A DNA stretch of 40,771 bases from CAZOKN01 sp964580525 (lineage in GTDB: Bacteria > Pseudomonadota > Alphaproteobacteria > Rickettsiales > UBA6187). The notes under the pieces were generated by a model that saw only the letters and a list, made by a program, of their open reading frames with translations, searched no databases and was not told the DNA's origin. The stretch covers positions 1 through 40,771 of the forward strand of contig CAZOKN010000012.1 in the NCBI GenBank assembly GCA_964580525.1, in the 5' to 3' direction. Positions 32,927-40,771 of this stretch are shown one piece after another. Both the position numbers and the translations under genes were made by a program. How positions within the stretch are numbered: the stretch's first letter is position 1; every line of letters begins with the position of its first letter.

Positions 32927-33094
32927 TTACTTTTCTTTTTTATCTTTATTAACATCATAAATGGTTTGCGATTTATTATGCTCTGTGCCTTTACCATGAG
33001 TTGGATCATCAGGCAAATAAAGATTGCCGCGCACGCCGCAGCCAGCCACGGATAATATTACAAAAAAACATGCGATAAATTTTCTAAAGGTCAT
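32927..33094 (-). CDS. lptM: Small lipoprotein LptM (YifL-like)
   Basis: 55-residue lipoprotein, translated from ATG 33094: MTFRKFIACFFVILSVAGC, with lipobox VAGC (Cys19), then GVRGNLYLPDD. The CGxxGxLYxP motif directly after the lipid-modified Cys is the hallmark of LptM, which in E. coli assists disulfide maturation of the LPS translocon LptD. The tail is polar and lysine-rich. It overlaps the argH 3' end by 11 nt and lies 5 nt before lysA, in the argH-lptM-lysA order I associate with alphaproteobacteria. Confidence 0.9.
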   Translation of the reverse strand: MTFRKFIACFFVILSVAGCGVRGNLYLPDDPTHGKGTEHNKSQTIYDVNKDKKEK

Positions 33095-34490
33095 ATTTTC
33101 TCTTTGCCTCTTTAATTGCTCTTTTTACATTCTCAGGCGCAGTACCGCCAATACTGGTGCGGCTGGCAACTGATTTCTCCAAGCTCAACACGTTATATAT
33201 TTTATTGGTAATGCGTGGCTCAATTTTTTGCATTTCTTCAAGTGGAACTTCCGCCAGAGTGCAGCCAATTTCCTCAGCCATTCTAACGATACGGCCGGAA
33301 ATGGAATGGCATTGCCTGAAAGGAATTCCCAAATTTTGCACTAACCAATCAGCCAAATCTGTTGCTGTTGAATAGCCACGACCTGCGGCTTCTAACATTT
33401 TTCCTTGATTGGCTTTGAGATCAATCAACATGCCTGTCATAGCTGTGATGGCAATTGAGAGGTTATCAACGGCATCAAAAACCGGCTCTTTATCTTCCTG
33501 CATGTCTTTACTATATGTAAGCGGCAAGCCTTTCATGACTGTTAGCAATGTAACCAGCGAGCCATAAATTCGTCCGGTTTTGGCACGCACAAGCTCGGCT
33601 GCGTCGGGATTTCTTTTTTGTGGCATTATAGAGCTGCCACTAGTGAAAGCATCTGATAATTTTATCAAGCCAAAATCAGCAGTGCACCATATAACGATCT
33701 CTTCTGCTAAGCGTGAAAGATGCATCGATATAATTGATGCGGCGCTTAAAAATTCTATAGCAAAATCACGATCAGAAACTGAGTCGATTGAATTGGCTGT
33801 TGGCTCATCAAAATCGAGCAACTTTGCTGTTATTCTTCTATCGGTTGGAAAGGATGTTCCTGCTAAAGCTGCTGCTCCAAGTGGACATTCATTCATACGT
33901 TTGCGTGCGTCTTTGAGGCGTGATCTATCGCGGCCAAACATTTCCACATAAGCCATAAGATGATGGCCAAAAGTTATAGGCTGCGCAGTTTGCATGTGGG
34001 TGAAGCCAGGCATGATTGTGTCATAATGTTGCGTGGCTTTACCCACCAAGGCAGCCTGCAATTTTTGTAGGGCTTTATCGGTTTTATCCAAAGCGGAACG
34101 AACATATAGCCTGAAATCTGTTGCTACCTGATCGTTACGCGAACGGGCAGTGTGCAACTTGCCTGCAACATCGCCAATCAATTCCTGCAGACGTGCTTCG
34201 ACATTCATGTGGATGTCTTCAAGCTCGGTTTTGAAAACAAACTTGCCGCGGAATATTTCCTTGCGAACTTGCTCGAGCCCTTTAATGATTTCCTTGCCTT
34301 CTTTTGGCGAGAGGATTCTCTTTTTTACTAACATTCGGCAATGGGCAACTGAGCCAGTTATGTCATAATCATAAAGTTTTTTATCGAAGCTGATGGACTG
34401 ATTTATCTGCTCCATTATTTCAGAAGGACCTTTTTCAAAATGTCCTCCCCACATGGGATTGGCTGATTTTTCTCTGTTTTCTGTAACCAT
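33084..34490 (-). CDS. argH: Argininosuccinate lyase
   Basis: Cytosolic enzyme splitting argininosuccinate into arginine and fumarate, the last step of arginine synthesis. The 468-residue length is typical. MWGGHFEKGPSEIMEQINQS at the N-terminus, DIHMNVEARLQELIG, LHTARSRNDQVATDFRL (about 120-136), the TGFTHMQTAQP-like PGFTHMQTAQPITFGHHLMA, and the fumarase/aspartase signature GSSIMPQKRNPD are all present. Translationally overlaps lptM. The divergent tlpA gene starts about 96 nt away. Confidence 0.96.
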   Translation of the reverse strand: MVTENREKSANPMWGGHFEKGPSEIMEQINQSISFDKKLYDYDITGSVAHCRMLVKKRILSPKEGKEIIKGLEQVRKEIFRGKFVFKTELEDIHMNVEARLQELIGDVAGKLHTARSRNDQVATDFRLYVRSALDKTDKALQKLQAALVGKATQHYDTIMPGFTHMQTAQPITFGHHLMAYVEMFGRDRSRLKDARKRMNECPLGAAALAGTSFPTDRRITAKLLDFDEPTANSIDSVSDRDFAIEFLSAASIISMHLSRLAEEIVIWCTADFGLIKLSDAFTSGSSIMPQKRNPDAAELVRAKTGRIYGSLVTLLTVMKGLPLTYSKDMQEDKEPVFDAVDNLSIAITAMTGMLIDLKANQGKMLEAAGRGYSTATDLADWLVQNLGIPFRQCHSISGRIVRMAEEIGCTLAEVPLEEMQKIEPRITNKIYNVLSLEKSVASRTSIGGTAPENVKRAIKEAKRKYDL

Positions 34491-34532
34491 TGTTTTTTGT
34501 CCTTCTTAATAATGGCGTTTTATTTTCTTTTG

Positions 34533-34556
34533 CTAATATGACAATATGCTAATATG
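34533..34556 (+). repeat. 8-nt-periodic CTAATATG repeats before tlpA
   Basis: CTAATATG (34533-34540), ACAATATG (34541-34548) and CTAATATG (34549-34556). The unit is the same as the right-hand units at 933-940 and 1752-1759. In the divergent argH-tlpA promoter region. Confidence 0.6.
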
Positions 34557-34586
34557 CTGACCCAAACATATAACCAAGCGGGCAAT

Positions 34587-35117
34587 ATGAGAAATCTTTT
34601 TTTGCAAATAGCGGCTATAATTTTATTTTCTGCTTCAATAGCTTCGGCTGCTGATATTAAAACTTTTGTAAATAGTCAACCACAGCCTATGAAAAATATA
34701 AATTTTTCTGATGAATCGGCCAATATAATTAGTTTGAGCGATTTAAAAGGGAAGGTGATTGTGCTCAATTTTTGGGCTACATGGTGCACTCCATGTGTGC
34801 ATGAAATGCCGGCTTTATCTAAGCTGCAGGCCGATTTGGAAAGAGAAGGAATAAAGGTTATTACTGTCTCTATAGATTATGAAGGGATAAAGGCTGTTAA
34901 GGATTTTTATGCTGAGCAAGGAATAGAAAATCTGCCGGCTTATATTGATAATAAAGGCTCTTCATTTAAAGCATTGCAGCTTAATGCTTTGCCAATTACT
35001 TTTATCATCAACAAAAAAGGCGAACAAGTTGCCAAAATTCCTGGTGAAATTGATTGGAACAGCCACGAAGTTAAAGACTATTTGATTTTTCTTGCAAAGG
35101 AAATGCGAGGGAAATAG
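34587..35117 (+). CDS. tlpA: TlpA-family thiol:disulfide oxidoreductase
   Basis: Periplasmic thioredoxin-like protein, probably membrane-tethered or secreted, reducing disulfides (in relatives, for cytochrome or copper-site maturation). From ATG 34587 it has 176 residues with a signal-like N-terminus MRNLFLQIAAIILFSASIAS. An in-frame ATG at 34554 would add 11 polar residues and lies within the 8-nt repeat. Redox motif FWATWCTPCVHEMPAL (CTPC), LKGKVIVLNF before it, and the cis-proline region ALPITFII follow. Its position opposite argH is a common alphaproteobacterial arrangement. Confidence 0.9.
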   Translation: MRNLFLQIAAIILFSASIASAADIKTFVNSQPQPMKNINFSDESANIISLSDLKGKVIVLNFWATWCTPCVHEMPALSKLQADLEREGIKVITVSIDYEGIKAVKDFYAEQGIENLPAYIDNKGSSFKALQLNALPITFIINKKGEQVAKIPGEIDWNSHEVKDYLIFLAKEMRGK

Positions 35118-35143
35118 TGATTTGGGAAATTCTTGTAATGGAT

Positions 35144-35172
35144 TCCCGGATCAAGTTTTAACTTATCCGGGA
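35144..35172. terminator. Shared terminator-like hairpin
   Basis: TCCCGGAT (35144-35151) pairs with ATCCGGGA (35165-35172), with AAGTT/AACTT inside. It lies between the convergent tlpA and the hypothetical gene at 35194, so it can stop both. The flanking sequence (GGATTCCCGGAT) recalls the interior of the 193-bp element. Confidence 0.6.
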
Positions 35173-35193
35173 TGTTTCCATCGATATTATTTT

Positions 35194-36444
35194 TTATTCA
35201 CCAGTTCTACCGCCGCGGCCGCCTTTTGGAAAGCGCTCGCTGAAGCTACGTGGTTCAGTAGGATTTGGTGACGGATTTGGACTTGGATCTGCTTTTGGAG
35301 CCGGAGTCTTTTTACCTAAGATGCGTGAAAAAGGATTATGAGATTTTGGTTCAGCTGGAACTGGCGCTGCAACCACTTCTTCTTTAGCTGCTTCTACTTT
35401 TTTAACAGGTTCTTTATAGTAGCATTCTAAGAAATCGCTCTCATTTCGGCCAATTTCATTAAAATAAACACCCGCTCTTTCGGTGAATCTATTAACATCT
35501 CCTTTTAGAGACAGAAGTTCGACAAATTCTTTCGCATCGTTTGCGGTTGGAAAAGAGATAGCCAACTCTGCTGCTCCATCTTGAGCATAGTAACAGCCAT
35601 ATTTTTTATTATCGGGAGCATCTCTACCCTCAGAAGCGCGAATTAGTATATTATTGGGAGATCTTTGATAATTAACCTTATCTTTAAGGAAAGCTTCTAT
35701 TCCATTTAAAACATCTGCGTTTGCGTCCATTATAGTTAAAGTAGTTTCTTCTTTATTCCTAAGGGCCATAAGAGTAACTTTATTTTTATCAGCAAAGCGT
35801 TCTATTTTAGGTTCTGCAGGTTTTTTTTCAACAATCTTTGCTATAGATTTTGTGAATTTGTTTGCTATTTTTTTATTAGGAGTTGCTAGAAATTCAATTG
35901 CAGCAACTTTAACATCGTCATCTTGAAGGCTTTTTATATCTCTAACATAGTCGGATATTTTAGACTTTTCATCTTCTTTAGGATTTTGGGATTCTTTAAC
36001 TTTAGGCAATAGTTTCTCTATTCTTCTATCATTAAGAAACTTTTTAACTTTATATATCTTATATCTATTTTTCTGTTCTATCCGTTCTTCTGCTTTATCA
36101 ATAGTATCGACAGCTTCTTCCTGGGATGTTGACTGCGAATCTTTAGGTTCTTCATCAAAAAAATCTCCTTCAGATATATTATTCCCAGAAATAGGTGGGA
36201 TAAAGTCAGGGTGGCGAGCTTTTGTAAGGTCAATATCGTCTCTAGATTTTTGCTCTTCTATTGCTTTAGCTGCTTGCAAAATTTCTCTAGCTTTTTTATC
36301 TGCTTCTCTTGCTTCCTTCAAGGCTTCAGAAATGCTTTTTTCAGTTTTTTTCTCTGCTTTTTCCACTGTTGGTGCAGCTATATTTTCTTCTGTTGGTACA
36401 AAGTTTTCTAAATCCAAAATACCATATTTTTTTTCGCTAGACAT
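35194..36444 (-). CDS. Hypothetical protein with coiled coil and Pro-rich tail
   Basis: Not recognised; 416 residues, no signal peptide or membrane helix. A charged coiled coil lies near residues 25-70 (AEKKTEKSISEALKEAREAD), followed by an acidic stretch, then a helical region (about 125-215). A possible small alpha/beta unit comes next: AELAISFPTANDAKEFVELL near 300, ending with FLECYYKEP, like those of 7094-7393 and 5920-6903. The tail is PNPSPNPTEPRSFSERFPKG and glycine/arginine-rich. Same general build as the genes at 4.6-8.5 kb although 27 kb away, so it may belong to the same lineage-specific group. Function unknown. Confidence 0.75.
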   Translation of the reverse strand: MSSEKKYGILDLENFVPTEENIAAPTVEKAEKKTEKSISEALKEAREADKKAREILQAAKAIEEQKSRDDIDLTKARHPDFIPPISGNNISEGDFFDEEPKDSQSTSQEEAVDTIDKAEERIEQKNRYKIYKVKKFLNDRRIEKLLPKVKESQNPKEDEKSKISDYVRDIKSLQDDDVKVAAIEFLATPNKKIANKFTKSIAKIVEKKPAEPKIERFADKNKVTLMALRNKEETTLTIMDANADVLNGIEAFLKDKVNYQRSPNNILIRASEGRDAPDNKKYGCYYAQDGAAELAISFPTANDAKEFVELLSLKGDVNRFTERAGVYFNEIGRNESDFLECYYKEPVKKVEAAKEEVVAAPVPAEPKSHNPFSRILGKKTPAPKADPSPNPSPNPTEPRSFSERFPKGGRGGRTGE

Positions 36445-36571
36445 ATTAAATACTCCCTTTTTTGTCGTGGCAACATAACATAAGTTAAAATATTAAGCAA
36501 TAGGGATGTTACTATTGTGTTAATGGGGTGAGGGAGGGTAATGTGGAGGTTTTTAACGATATTCTGGTATG

Positions 36572-37435
36572 TTACCAAATAAACTCTGGTAGAACTCCTT
36601 TAGGGATTGTACCTTCTTTGTTGCATACGGCCAGGAGTTTTTCTGCTGCAGGGAGTTGTCCATGCTTTATGCCAAGTTCTTCGCCGAGAATGCCACCGGC
36701 TATGAGATATGAATCGATACCGGCGGCGTTTGCGCCAGCGATGTCGGTTTTAAGACTGTCGCCAATAGCGGCGATGCGAGCTTTTGGAGTGCCTGCTAGG
36801 TCGGAGAATATTTTGTTATAAACTTCGCCATATGGCTTGCCGAATTGTTTGATTTTTCCGCCCATTTTGGCGTATTCCTCGGCCATAACACCAGCGCATA
36901 AAGCCCGTACACCGGTTTGGCGTACAATAACTAAATCCGGATTTGCGCATATAAGAGGTAAATTGTGCTTTTTAAGCTCTTGTAATAATGGGATTTTTTC
37001 TTCCAATGTTGAGGAATCTTCTTCAAAGCCGGTGATGATGCCGAAATTAGCCTCAGCCGGATTTTCTACACGCTGATAATCTAAATCGCTTATTAGCCCG
37101 GCATCGCGCTCAGGGCCGATTATTATGTATTTTTTACCAAAATTGCCAGCGCCGGATTTGATATATTCATAAGATACTTCGCCGGAAGTTAAAACTTTGT
37201 CATATAAATGTGCAGGAACGCCGACTTTCTCCAGCCCGGTAATGGCCAAAGCCGCGCGCCTTGGCGCATTTGAAAGGAAAATTATGGTTTTGCCGGCTTT
37301 TTTCAAGTTGGCCAGACAGTCATTAACCCCGGGATAAGCCACAACGCCGTCATGTATAACGCCCCAAAGATCTACGACAAACACATCATATTTTTCGGCG
37401 ATAGAACGGACATTTTCATATGGTTTTATTTGCAT
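36572..37435 (-). CDS. HAD-IIA family hydrolase (TIGR01459-like)
   Basis: Cytosolic phosphatase-like protein of 287 residues. Nucleophile motif DLWGVIHDG (Asp22), motif II FLSNAPRR (about 53-60), a cap domain, then KQFGKPYGEVYNKIF and the metal-binding AAIGDSLKTDIAGANAAGID. The DxWGV form marks the subfamily found mainly in Alphaproteobacteria. The natural substrate is unknown; related HAD-IIA enzymes act on sugar phosphates or nucleotides. Single gene, in the interval between the hypothetical gene and parDE. Confidence 0.88.
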   Translation of the reverse strand: MQIKPYENVRSIAEKYDVFVVDLWGVIHDGVVAYPGVNDCLANLKKAGKTIIFLSNAPRRAALAITGLEKVGVPAHLYDKVLTSGEVSYEYIKSGAGNFGKKYIIIGPERDAGLISDLDYQRVENPAEANFGIITGFEEDSSTLEEKIPLLQELKKHNLPLICANPDLVIVRQTGVRALCAGVMAEEYAKMGGKIKQFGKPYGEVYNKIFSDLAGTPKARIAAIGDSLKTDIAGANAAGIDSYLIAGGILGEELGIKHGQLPAAEKLLAVCNKEGTIPKGVLPEFIW

Positions 37436-37499
37436 TTGGGCTTTTTATAGCAATTTTGTGGCGGTGTCTAATGGATTTTGTTGTAAAATTGGGGATAAA

Positions 37500-37528
37500 T
37501 TGACTTATATACCAATATATATTATTAT
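37500..37528 (+). promoter_or_regulatory. Promoter of parDE
   Basis: TTGACT (37500-37505) and TATTAT (37523-37528) with a 17-nt spacer. The surrounding AT palindrome-like stretch TATATTATTATATAATATA overlaps it and could be the ParD binding site, as such operons autoregulate. Confidence 0.55.
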
Positions 37529-37557
37529 ATAATATAGCTTATTAAGGAGTGTTTTCT

Positions 37558-37794
37558 ATGGGTAAAAATACTAGTGTAACGCTTGGCAGTCATTTTGATG
37601 AATTTATTGCGCAGCAGTTATCTACTGGTCGCTTTGGCTCTGCAAGCGAGGTAATTCGCGCTGGTTTACGAATTCTAGAAGAAGAGGAAAGCAAGCTTGA
37701 AGCCTTGAAAGCAGCTCTTAAGGCTGGTGAAAAAAGTGGTTTTTCTGAGAATTATTCTATTAATTCCATCATCCAGCAATTGGGCAAAGAATAG
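37558..37794 (+). CDS. parD: Antitoxin ParD
   Basis: Ribbon-helix-helix antitoxin of a type II toxin-antitoxin pair; 78 residues from ATG 37558 with AAGGAG 8 nt upstream. An in-frame GTG at 37549 overlaps that site and is unlikely. KNTSVTLGSHFDEFIAQQL is the N-terminal DNA-binding strand and first helix, and RFGSASEVIRAGLRILEEEE is typical of ParD. The C-terminus (GFSENYSINSIIQQLGKE) wraps the toxin in known pairs. It overlaps parE by one base (TAGTG). Confidence 0.93.
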   Translation: MGKNTSVTLGSHFDEFIAQQLSTGRFGSASEVIRAGLRILEEEESKLEALKAALKAGEKSGFSENYSINSIIQQLGKE

Positions 37795-38105
37795 TGCAAA
37801 AATTTCGTATTTCTAATGCCGCTGTTGCGGATATGCTTGATATTGGACGTTATACCAATAAAAAATGGGGCATAGAGCAGACGGAAATGTATTTAAAGCG
37901 TCTGGATAAAGCTTTTTACACATTGGCAGAACAGCCAGGCTTGGGTAGATCGTGCGATGAAATAAGCTATGGTTATAAAAAATATGCGGAAGGAAAGCAC
38001 GTAATATTCTACCGTATTGCAGATGATATTGTTATAGAAATAATCAGGATACTTCACCAAATGATGGATGTTTCAATCCACATTCTCGCGCCTACTAACA
38101 ATTAA
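37794..38105 (+). CDS. parE: Toxin ParE
   Basis: ParE/RelE-superfamily toxin of 103 residues; ParE toxins usually poison DNA gyrase. MQKFRISNAAVADMLDIGRY at the N-terminus, LDKAFYTLAEQPGLGRSCDE in the middle, and HVIFYRIADDIVIEIIRILH at the end follow the family pattern. GTG start overlapping the parD stop by one base, so the two are translationally coupled. All parts look intact. It may stabilise this region. Confidence 0.93.
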   Translation: MQKFRISNAAVADMLDIGRYTNKKWGIEQTEMYLKRLDKAFYTLAEQPGLGRSCDEISYGYKKYAEGKHVIFYRIADDIVIEIIRILHQMMDVSIHILAPTNN

Positions 38106-38133
38106 TTTATTTACCAATCAAAATGCAACATAA

Positions 38134-38162
38134 TTGACACAGTAACTATTTTGTGATATATT
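38134..38162 (+). promoter_or_regulatory. Consensus sigma-70 promoter of the long repeat-protein gene
   Basis: TTGACA (38134-38139), 17-nt spacer, TATATT (38157-38162), with TG one base before the -10 (extended -10). It ends 35 nt before the ATG at 38198. This is the best consensus promoter in the window, which suggests that the gene is strongly expressed. Confidence 0.75.
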
Positions 38163-38197
38163 CTTCGCGCGATTAAAAAAACACGATGGAGATAAAA

Positions 38198-40771
38198 ATG
38201 CCGGTTAATGAAGGTCAAAAACAACTAATTTTACCTGAAATTGCTTCTGTTACAAATGATATTTACGAAGCAGAAGACGTTACACAGTTGCAAGGGTGCA
38301 TTGATGATTTAAATTCAGCTTTATCAAATGCTTCGCAAAGCACATATTATAAATGTTTGCCGAGTTTGTTTTCCTCAGAAAATAAGGAATGGATATATGA
38401 ACTTGGAGAAGTTGAAGAAAATGGCCTGCCTTCCGAAGTTGACCTGCCTGCCATAGAGGCTTTTATACTTGATGAACTTGATGCTGCTATCAAAGAAAAA
38501 GCAGCTGAATTTAAAACAACTGCATTTGACTTAGGCTGGGATAAAGCTTCTTGCGCGGTTTTAAATGGAACGGTTTTATCAGGAAACCAAAGAAAACAAG
38601 ATATCGAATCTGTCTTATATGAAATTGATTTTTCTGATGTAAAAAGCGCAGAATCTTTACAAAAACAAATACAAAAAATCACCAATGTTTTATCAGGTTA
38701 TGATGATGAAGAATATCACGCTGTTTCAAAGTTGTTTGAAGAACCTACTATAATAAATGATATTGAAAATCATGGAACACATCCAACCACTATTGGTGCC
38801 GTACGCCAATATATTTTAATGTATGCCAATAATGCAATTGAAAAAAAAGCAGCGGAATTAAGAATAAATGCTGCAGAATTGGGTTGGAACAAAGATGCTT
38901 TGTTAGAAAAAATAGCAGAGAGATCGGATTCTGATAAAACATTAAAAACGCACGGCACTGCATGGAATTATGGACAAAATAATAATGATTGGGACGGAGT
39001 TTACGACAATTATAACGTTGAGGATGAATTAGAACAAAATCCACGCGTGCTTGAAGCCGGTATAAGTGTCGATGACATAAGAGATTTTGAATATAACGAA
39101 TTTCAAAGGTTAGTTACAAAGCTTGAAGACCAAGAAAATTTTGAATTGGTGCAGGCTAAAATTTTACAGCCCCACAATCTGGCCGCTTGGAATGATCAAC
39201 AACTTGATCTTTTTAAAGCTAGAGCGATGGCCAATGAAGGGTTTTTCGATTTACTTGCAAACGGTATATTGAAACCGAGTTTTCTTGTTGGCTGGAGTGC
39301 AGAAGAATTGGCTCTTTTCCAAACCAGATTGGCGAATTCAGACGTTGGGCGATTGGTTCAGAAAAGGATTTTGGATGCGTCTATTTTAATCACCGATGAT
39401 GAAAAATTTGAACTCGTAAAAAGGAGATTGGCTCATCCAAATATAAGGGGATTGGTGACGGGTGGATTTTTGGATGCGAGCAATTTGGTTGCTTGGAGTG
39501 ATGAGCAGCTAATGTTTATACAAGCTATTGTTGTGGAAGCATTAGCACTATCTAAAGGCGAACAAGAGCTGTTGGAGAGAGTTAGAACCAGGGTGACGAA
39601 TCCAAACCTGATGCAGTTTGTTAAGGACAAGGTTTTAAGCTCTGCTGATTTGGTGAAATTGAATGATAATGAGATTGAGAGTTTTTACAATGTAGCATCT
39701 GAAGTTTATCAACGTACGCAAGGTAATTATGAAATCTTTAATCGCACTAAGGCTAGATTGGCGGATGAAGGTTTAAAGCAATTGGTTATAAATAGAATTT
39801 TAAAAACTAATGATTTATTACAGTTAGATGATCTGGAACTTAGATATTTAAACGATGTTATTGATCAAGCTTATCAACTTACCGGAGGTAATGAGACGAA
39901 ACGCGATCAATTGACGACCAGATTGAGGGATGAGAACATTGAGGATTTTAGCAATCCATCTTATATTTATAATTTGTCTATCAGAGTCTTCATCAATAAT
40001 GGAATGTTAGATGCTGAAAATCTTGTCGATTGGAGCGATGAAGAACTTAAGAATTTTAGAGTCACAGTAAATAAAACTTTTTCCCTTACTAAAATTGAAG
40101 AGCATGATAAGCGCGAAGAAATCCTTATCAGCTTGATTGATAAGAATATTAGGGAATTGGTGAAAGATGGTGTTTTTGATAATGTACATCTGCTTAGGGT
40201 TTCTGATGAAAATATCAGAAAATTATTTAAGGACGGCTTATTGGATAAGCTATATCTGACAGAGCATATTCTTGACGAAGATTTTAGCCGCTTTCAGACT
40301 GCAATAAACAATGCAGATGTAAGATTTTTGGTTGAGAATAAAGCAGTGCTGCCAAGTATTTTATTCAACTGGAATGATAATCAATATAAAAATTTTCAAG
40401 CCGCGATAGCAAATAAAAAGATCATGCAATTGATGCAGGATAAGGTTGTGAATGCTACCTCTTTGTCTGACTTAAATTCTGATGAATTAAAACTTTTTTT
40501 ATCTAGGTTGGAGAACAAAAATATTGAACAGTTATTGCGGGAGAAGGTTTTATTTTTATACAGTATAACTTCCTGGGATGACGAGCAGTTGCAAAACTTT
40601 CAAACCAGATGGATTGATAAAGAGAACCAAAAATTGGTAGAAGAGAAGATTTTGAGTTCTAGAAATCTAGCCTACTGGGATGACGAACAATTGACTTTAT
40701 TCAGAACCAGAGTGAGTGATCCAAACATTAGGCGATGTCTGCAGATTAGCAGCTCTCTGAGGCGTGGTTTT
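38198..40771 (+). CDS. Very long helical-repeat protein, 3' end outside window
   Basis: Open from ATG 38198 (GGAG 6 nt upstream) to the last base, 858 codons without a stop; the gene continues. No signal peptide or membrane segment. Residues 28-235 hold two copies of a module (31-114 and 154-230) ending in KAAE...LGW(D/N)K, offset 116-123. Residues 320-850 hold about 13 units on the pattern [IV]L..(x)NL..W.DEQL..F..R[LV]...NI..LV..K, e.g. NLAAWNDQQLDLF, NLVAWSDEQLMFI, NLVDWSDEELKNF and NLAYWDDEQLTLF. The base unit is about 34 residues, but some units carry ~20 extra. It is probably an alpha-helical solenoid. No family recognised. A cytosolic scaffold or secreted effector is possible; function is unknown. 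Confidence 0.9.
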   Translation, partial: MPVNEGQKQLILPEIASVTNDIYEAEDVTQLQGCIDDLNSALSNASQSTYYKCLPSLFSSENKEWIYELGEVEENGLPSEVDLPAIEAFILDELDAAIKEKAAEFKTTAFDLGWDKASCAVLNGTVLSGNQRKQDIESVLYEIDFSDVKSAESLQKQIQKITNVLSGYDDEEYHAVSKLFEEPTIINDIENHGTHPTTIGAVRQYILMYANNAIEKKAAELRINAAELGWNKDALLEKIAERSDSDKTLKTHGTAWNYGQNNNDWDGVYDNYNVEDELEQNPRVLEAGISVDDIRDFEYNEFQRLVTKLEDQENFELVQAKILQPHNLAAWNDQQLDLFKARAMANEGFFDLLANGILKPSFLVGWSAEELALFQTRLANSDVGRLVQKRILDASILITDDEKFELVKRRLAHPNIRGLVTGGFLDASNLVAWSDEQLMFIQAIVVEALALSKGEQELLERVRTRVTNPNLMQFVKDKVLSSADLVKLNDNEIESFYNVASEVYQRTQGNYEIFNRTKARLADEGLKQLVINRILKTNDLLQLDDLELRYLNDVIDQAYQLTGGNETKRDQLTTRLRDENIEDFSNPSYIYNLSIRVFINNGMLDAENLVDWSDEELKNFRVTVNKTFSLTKIEEHDKREEILISLIDKNIRELVKDGVFDNVHLLRVSDENIRKLFKDGLLDKLYLTEHILDEDFSRFQTAINNADVRFLVENKAVLPSILFNWNDNQYKNFQAAIANKKIMQLMQDKVVNATSLSDLNSDELKLFLSRLENKNIEQLLREKVLFLYSITSWDDEQLQNFQTRWIDKENQKLVEEKILSSRNLAYWDDEQLTLFRTRVSDPNIRRCLQISSSLRRGF

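Noticed and set aside
38347..40189. Several minus-strand open frames (for example 38347-38685, 38770-38958, 39433-39630, 40007-40189)
   Set aside because: They are antisense to the 858-codon plus-strand repeat frame, are short, and show no family pattern or ribosome sites.
1..40771. CRISPR array, integrase, prophage or transposase genes
   Set aside because: No regularly spaced direct repeats of CRISPR type and no transposase, integrase or phage structural gene was seen on either strand.

Overview
The window looks like part of an AT-rich alphaproteobacterial chromosome. The gene orders nuoN-birA-coaX-rnj and (divergent tlpA) argH-lptM-lysA are ones I associate with Alphaproteobacteria. Coding bias is A/T-rich throughout. 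Many palindromic intergenic repeats, several lineage-specific low-complexity proteins, a RhuM protein, a ParDE pair and a phytate-phosphatase-like protein would fit a host- or protist-associated lineage related to Rickettsiales/Holosporales. The cell does keep lysine, arginine and isoprenoid synthesis genes, a TonB receptor, a chemoreceptor and pilins. The taxonomic placement is inference.

Layout. 1-4.5 kb: 3' end of nuoN, birA, coaX and RNase J, with a 193-bp palindromic element between coaX and rnj. 4.6-8.5 kb: a low-complexity hypothetical gene, queD, then a minus-strand run of four unrecognised genes, at least two of which seem to share a small domain. 8.6-12.1 kb: plsC, tRNA-Thr with a palindromic tail leading into a GIY-YIG gene, a Gdt1-like membrane protein, a polysaccharide deacetylase and a secreted PTP-like phytase. 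12.3-17.3 kb (minus): a GNAT-like acyltransferase, a TonB-dependent receptor, a YfiR protein and a CHASE8-HAMP protein with a degenerate histidine-kinase core. 17.4-24.4 kb: repeat elements, HtrA, an EamA transporter, Dxs and two tandem prepilin-like proteins. 24.7-30 kb: OmpA-family lipoprotein, CPA2 antiporter, tRNA-Ala, HPP protein, YjdM-like protein and a soluble triple-PAS chemoreceptor. 30.1-31.6 kb: tRNA-Leu with the same kind of palindromic tail, then a GIY-YIG gene reduced to its two ends with a RhuM gene between them. 31.7-37.4 kb: lysA (broken by an assembly gap), lptM, argH, tlpA, another hypothetical protein and a HAD-IIA phosphatase. 37.5-40.8 kb: parDE, then a strong consensus promoter driving a very long repeat-protein reading frame that runs off the end of the window.

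Most interesting points: (1) the unrecognised repeat protein at 38198-40771, open for all 858 codons, with about 13 helical-looking repeats of a ~34-residue core; (2) the tRNA / palindromic tail / GIY-YIG unit present twice, one copy apparently interrupted by RhuM; (3) a YfiR plus CHASE8 pair in which the usual GGDEF output is replaced by a kinase-like region lacking the phospho-acceptor histidine; (4) a palindromic repeat fused in frame to the start of the yfiR reading frame; (5) 8-nt-periodic repeats at three gene starts.
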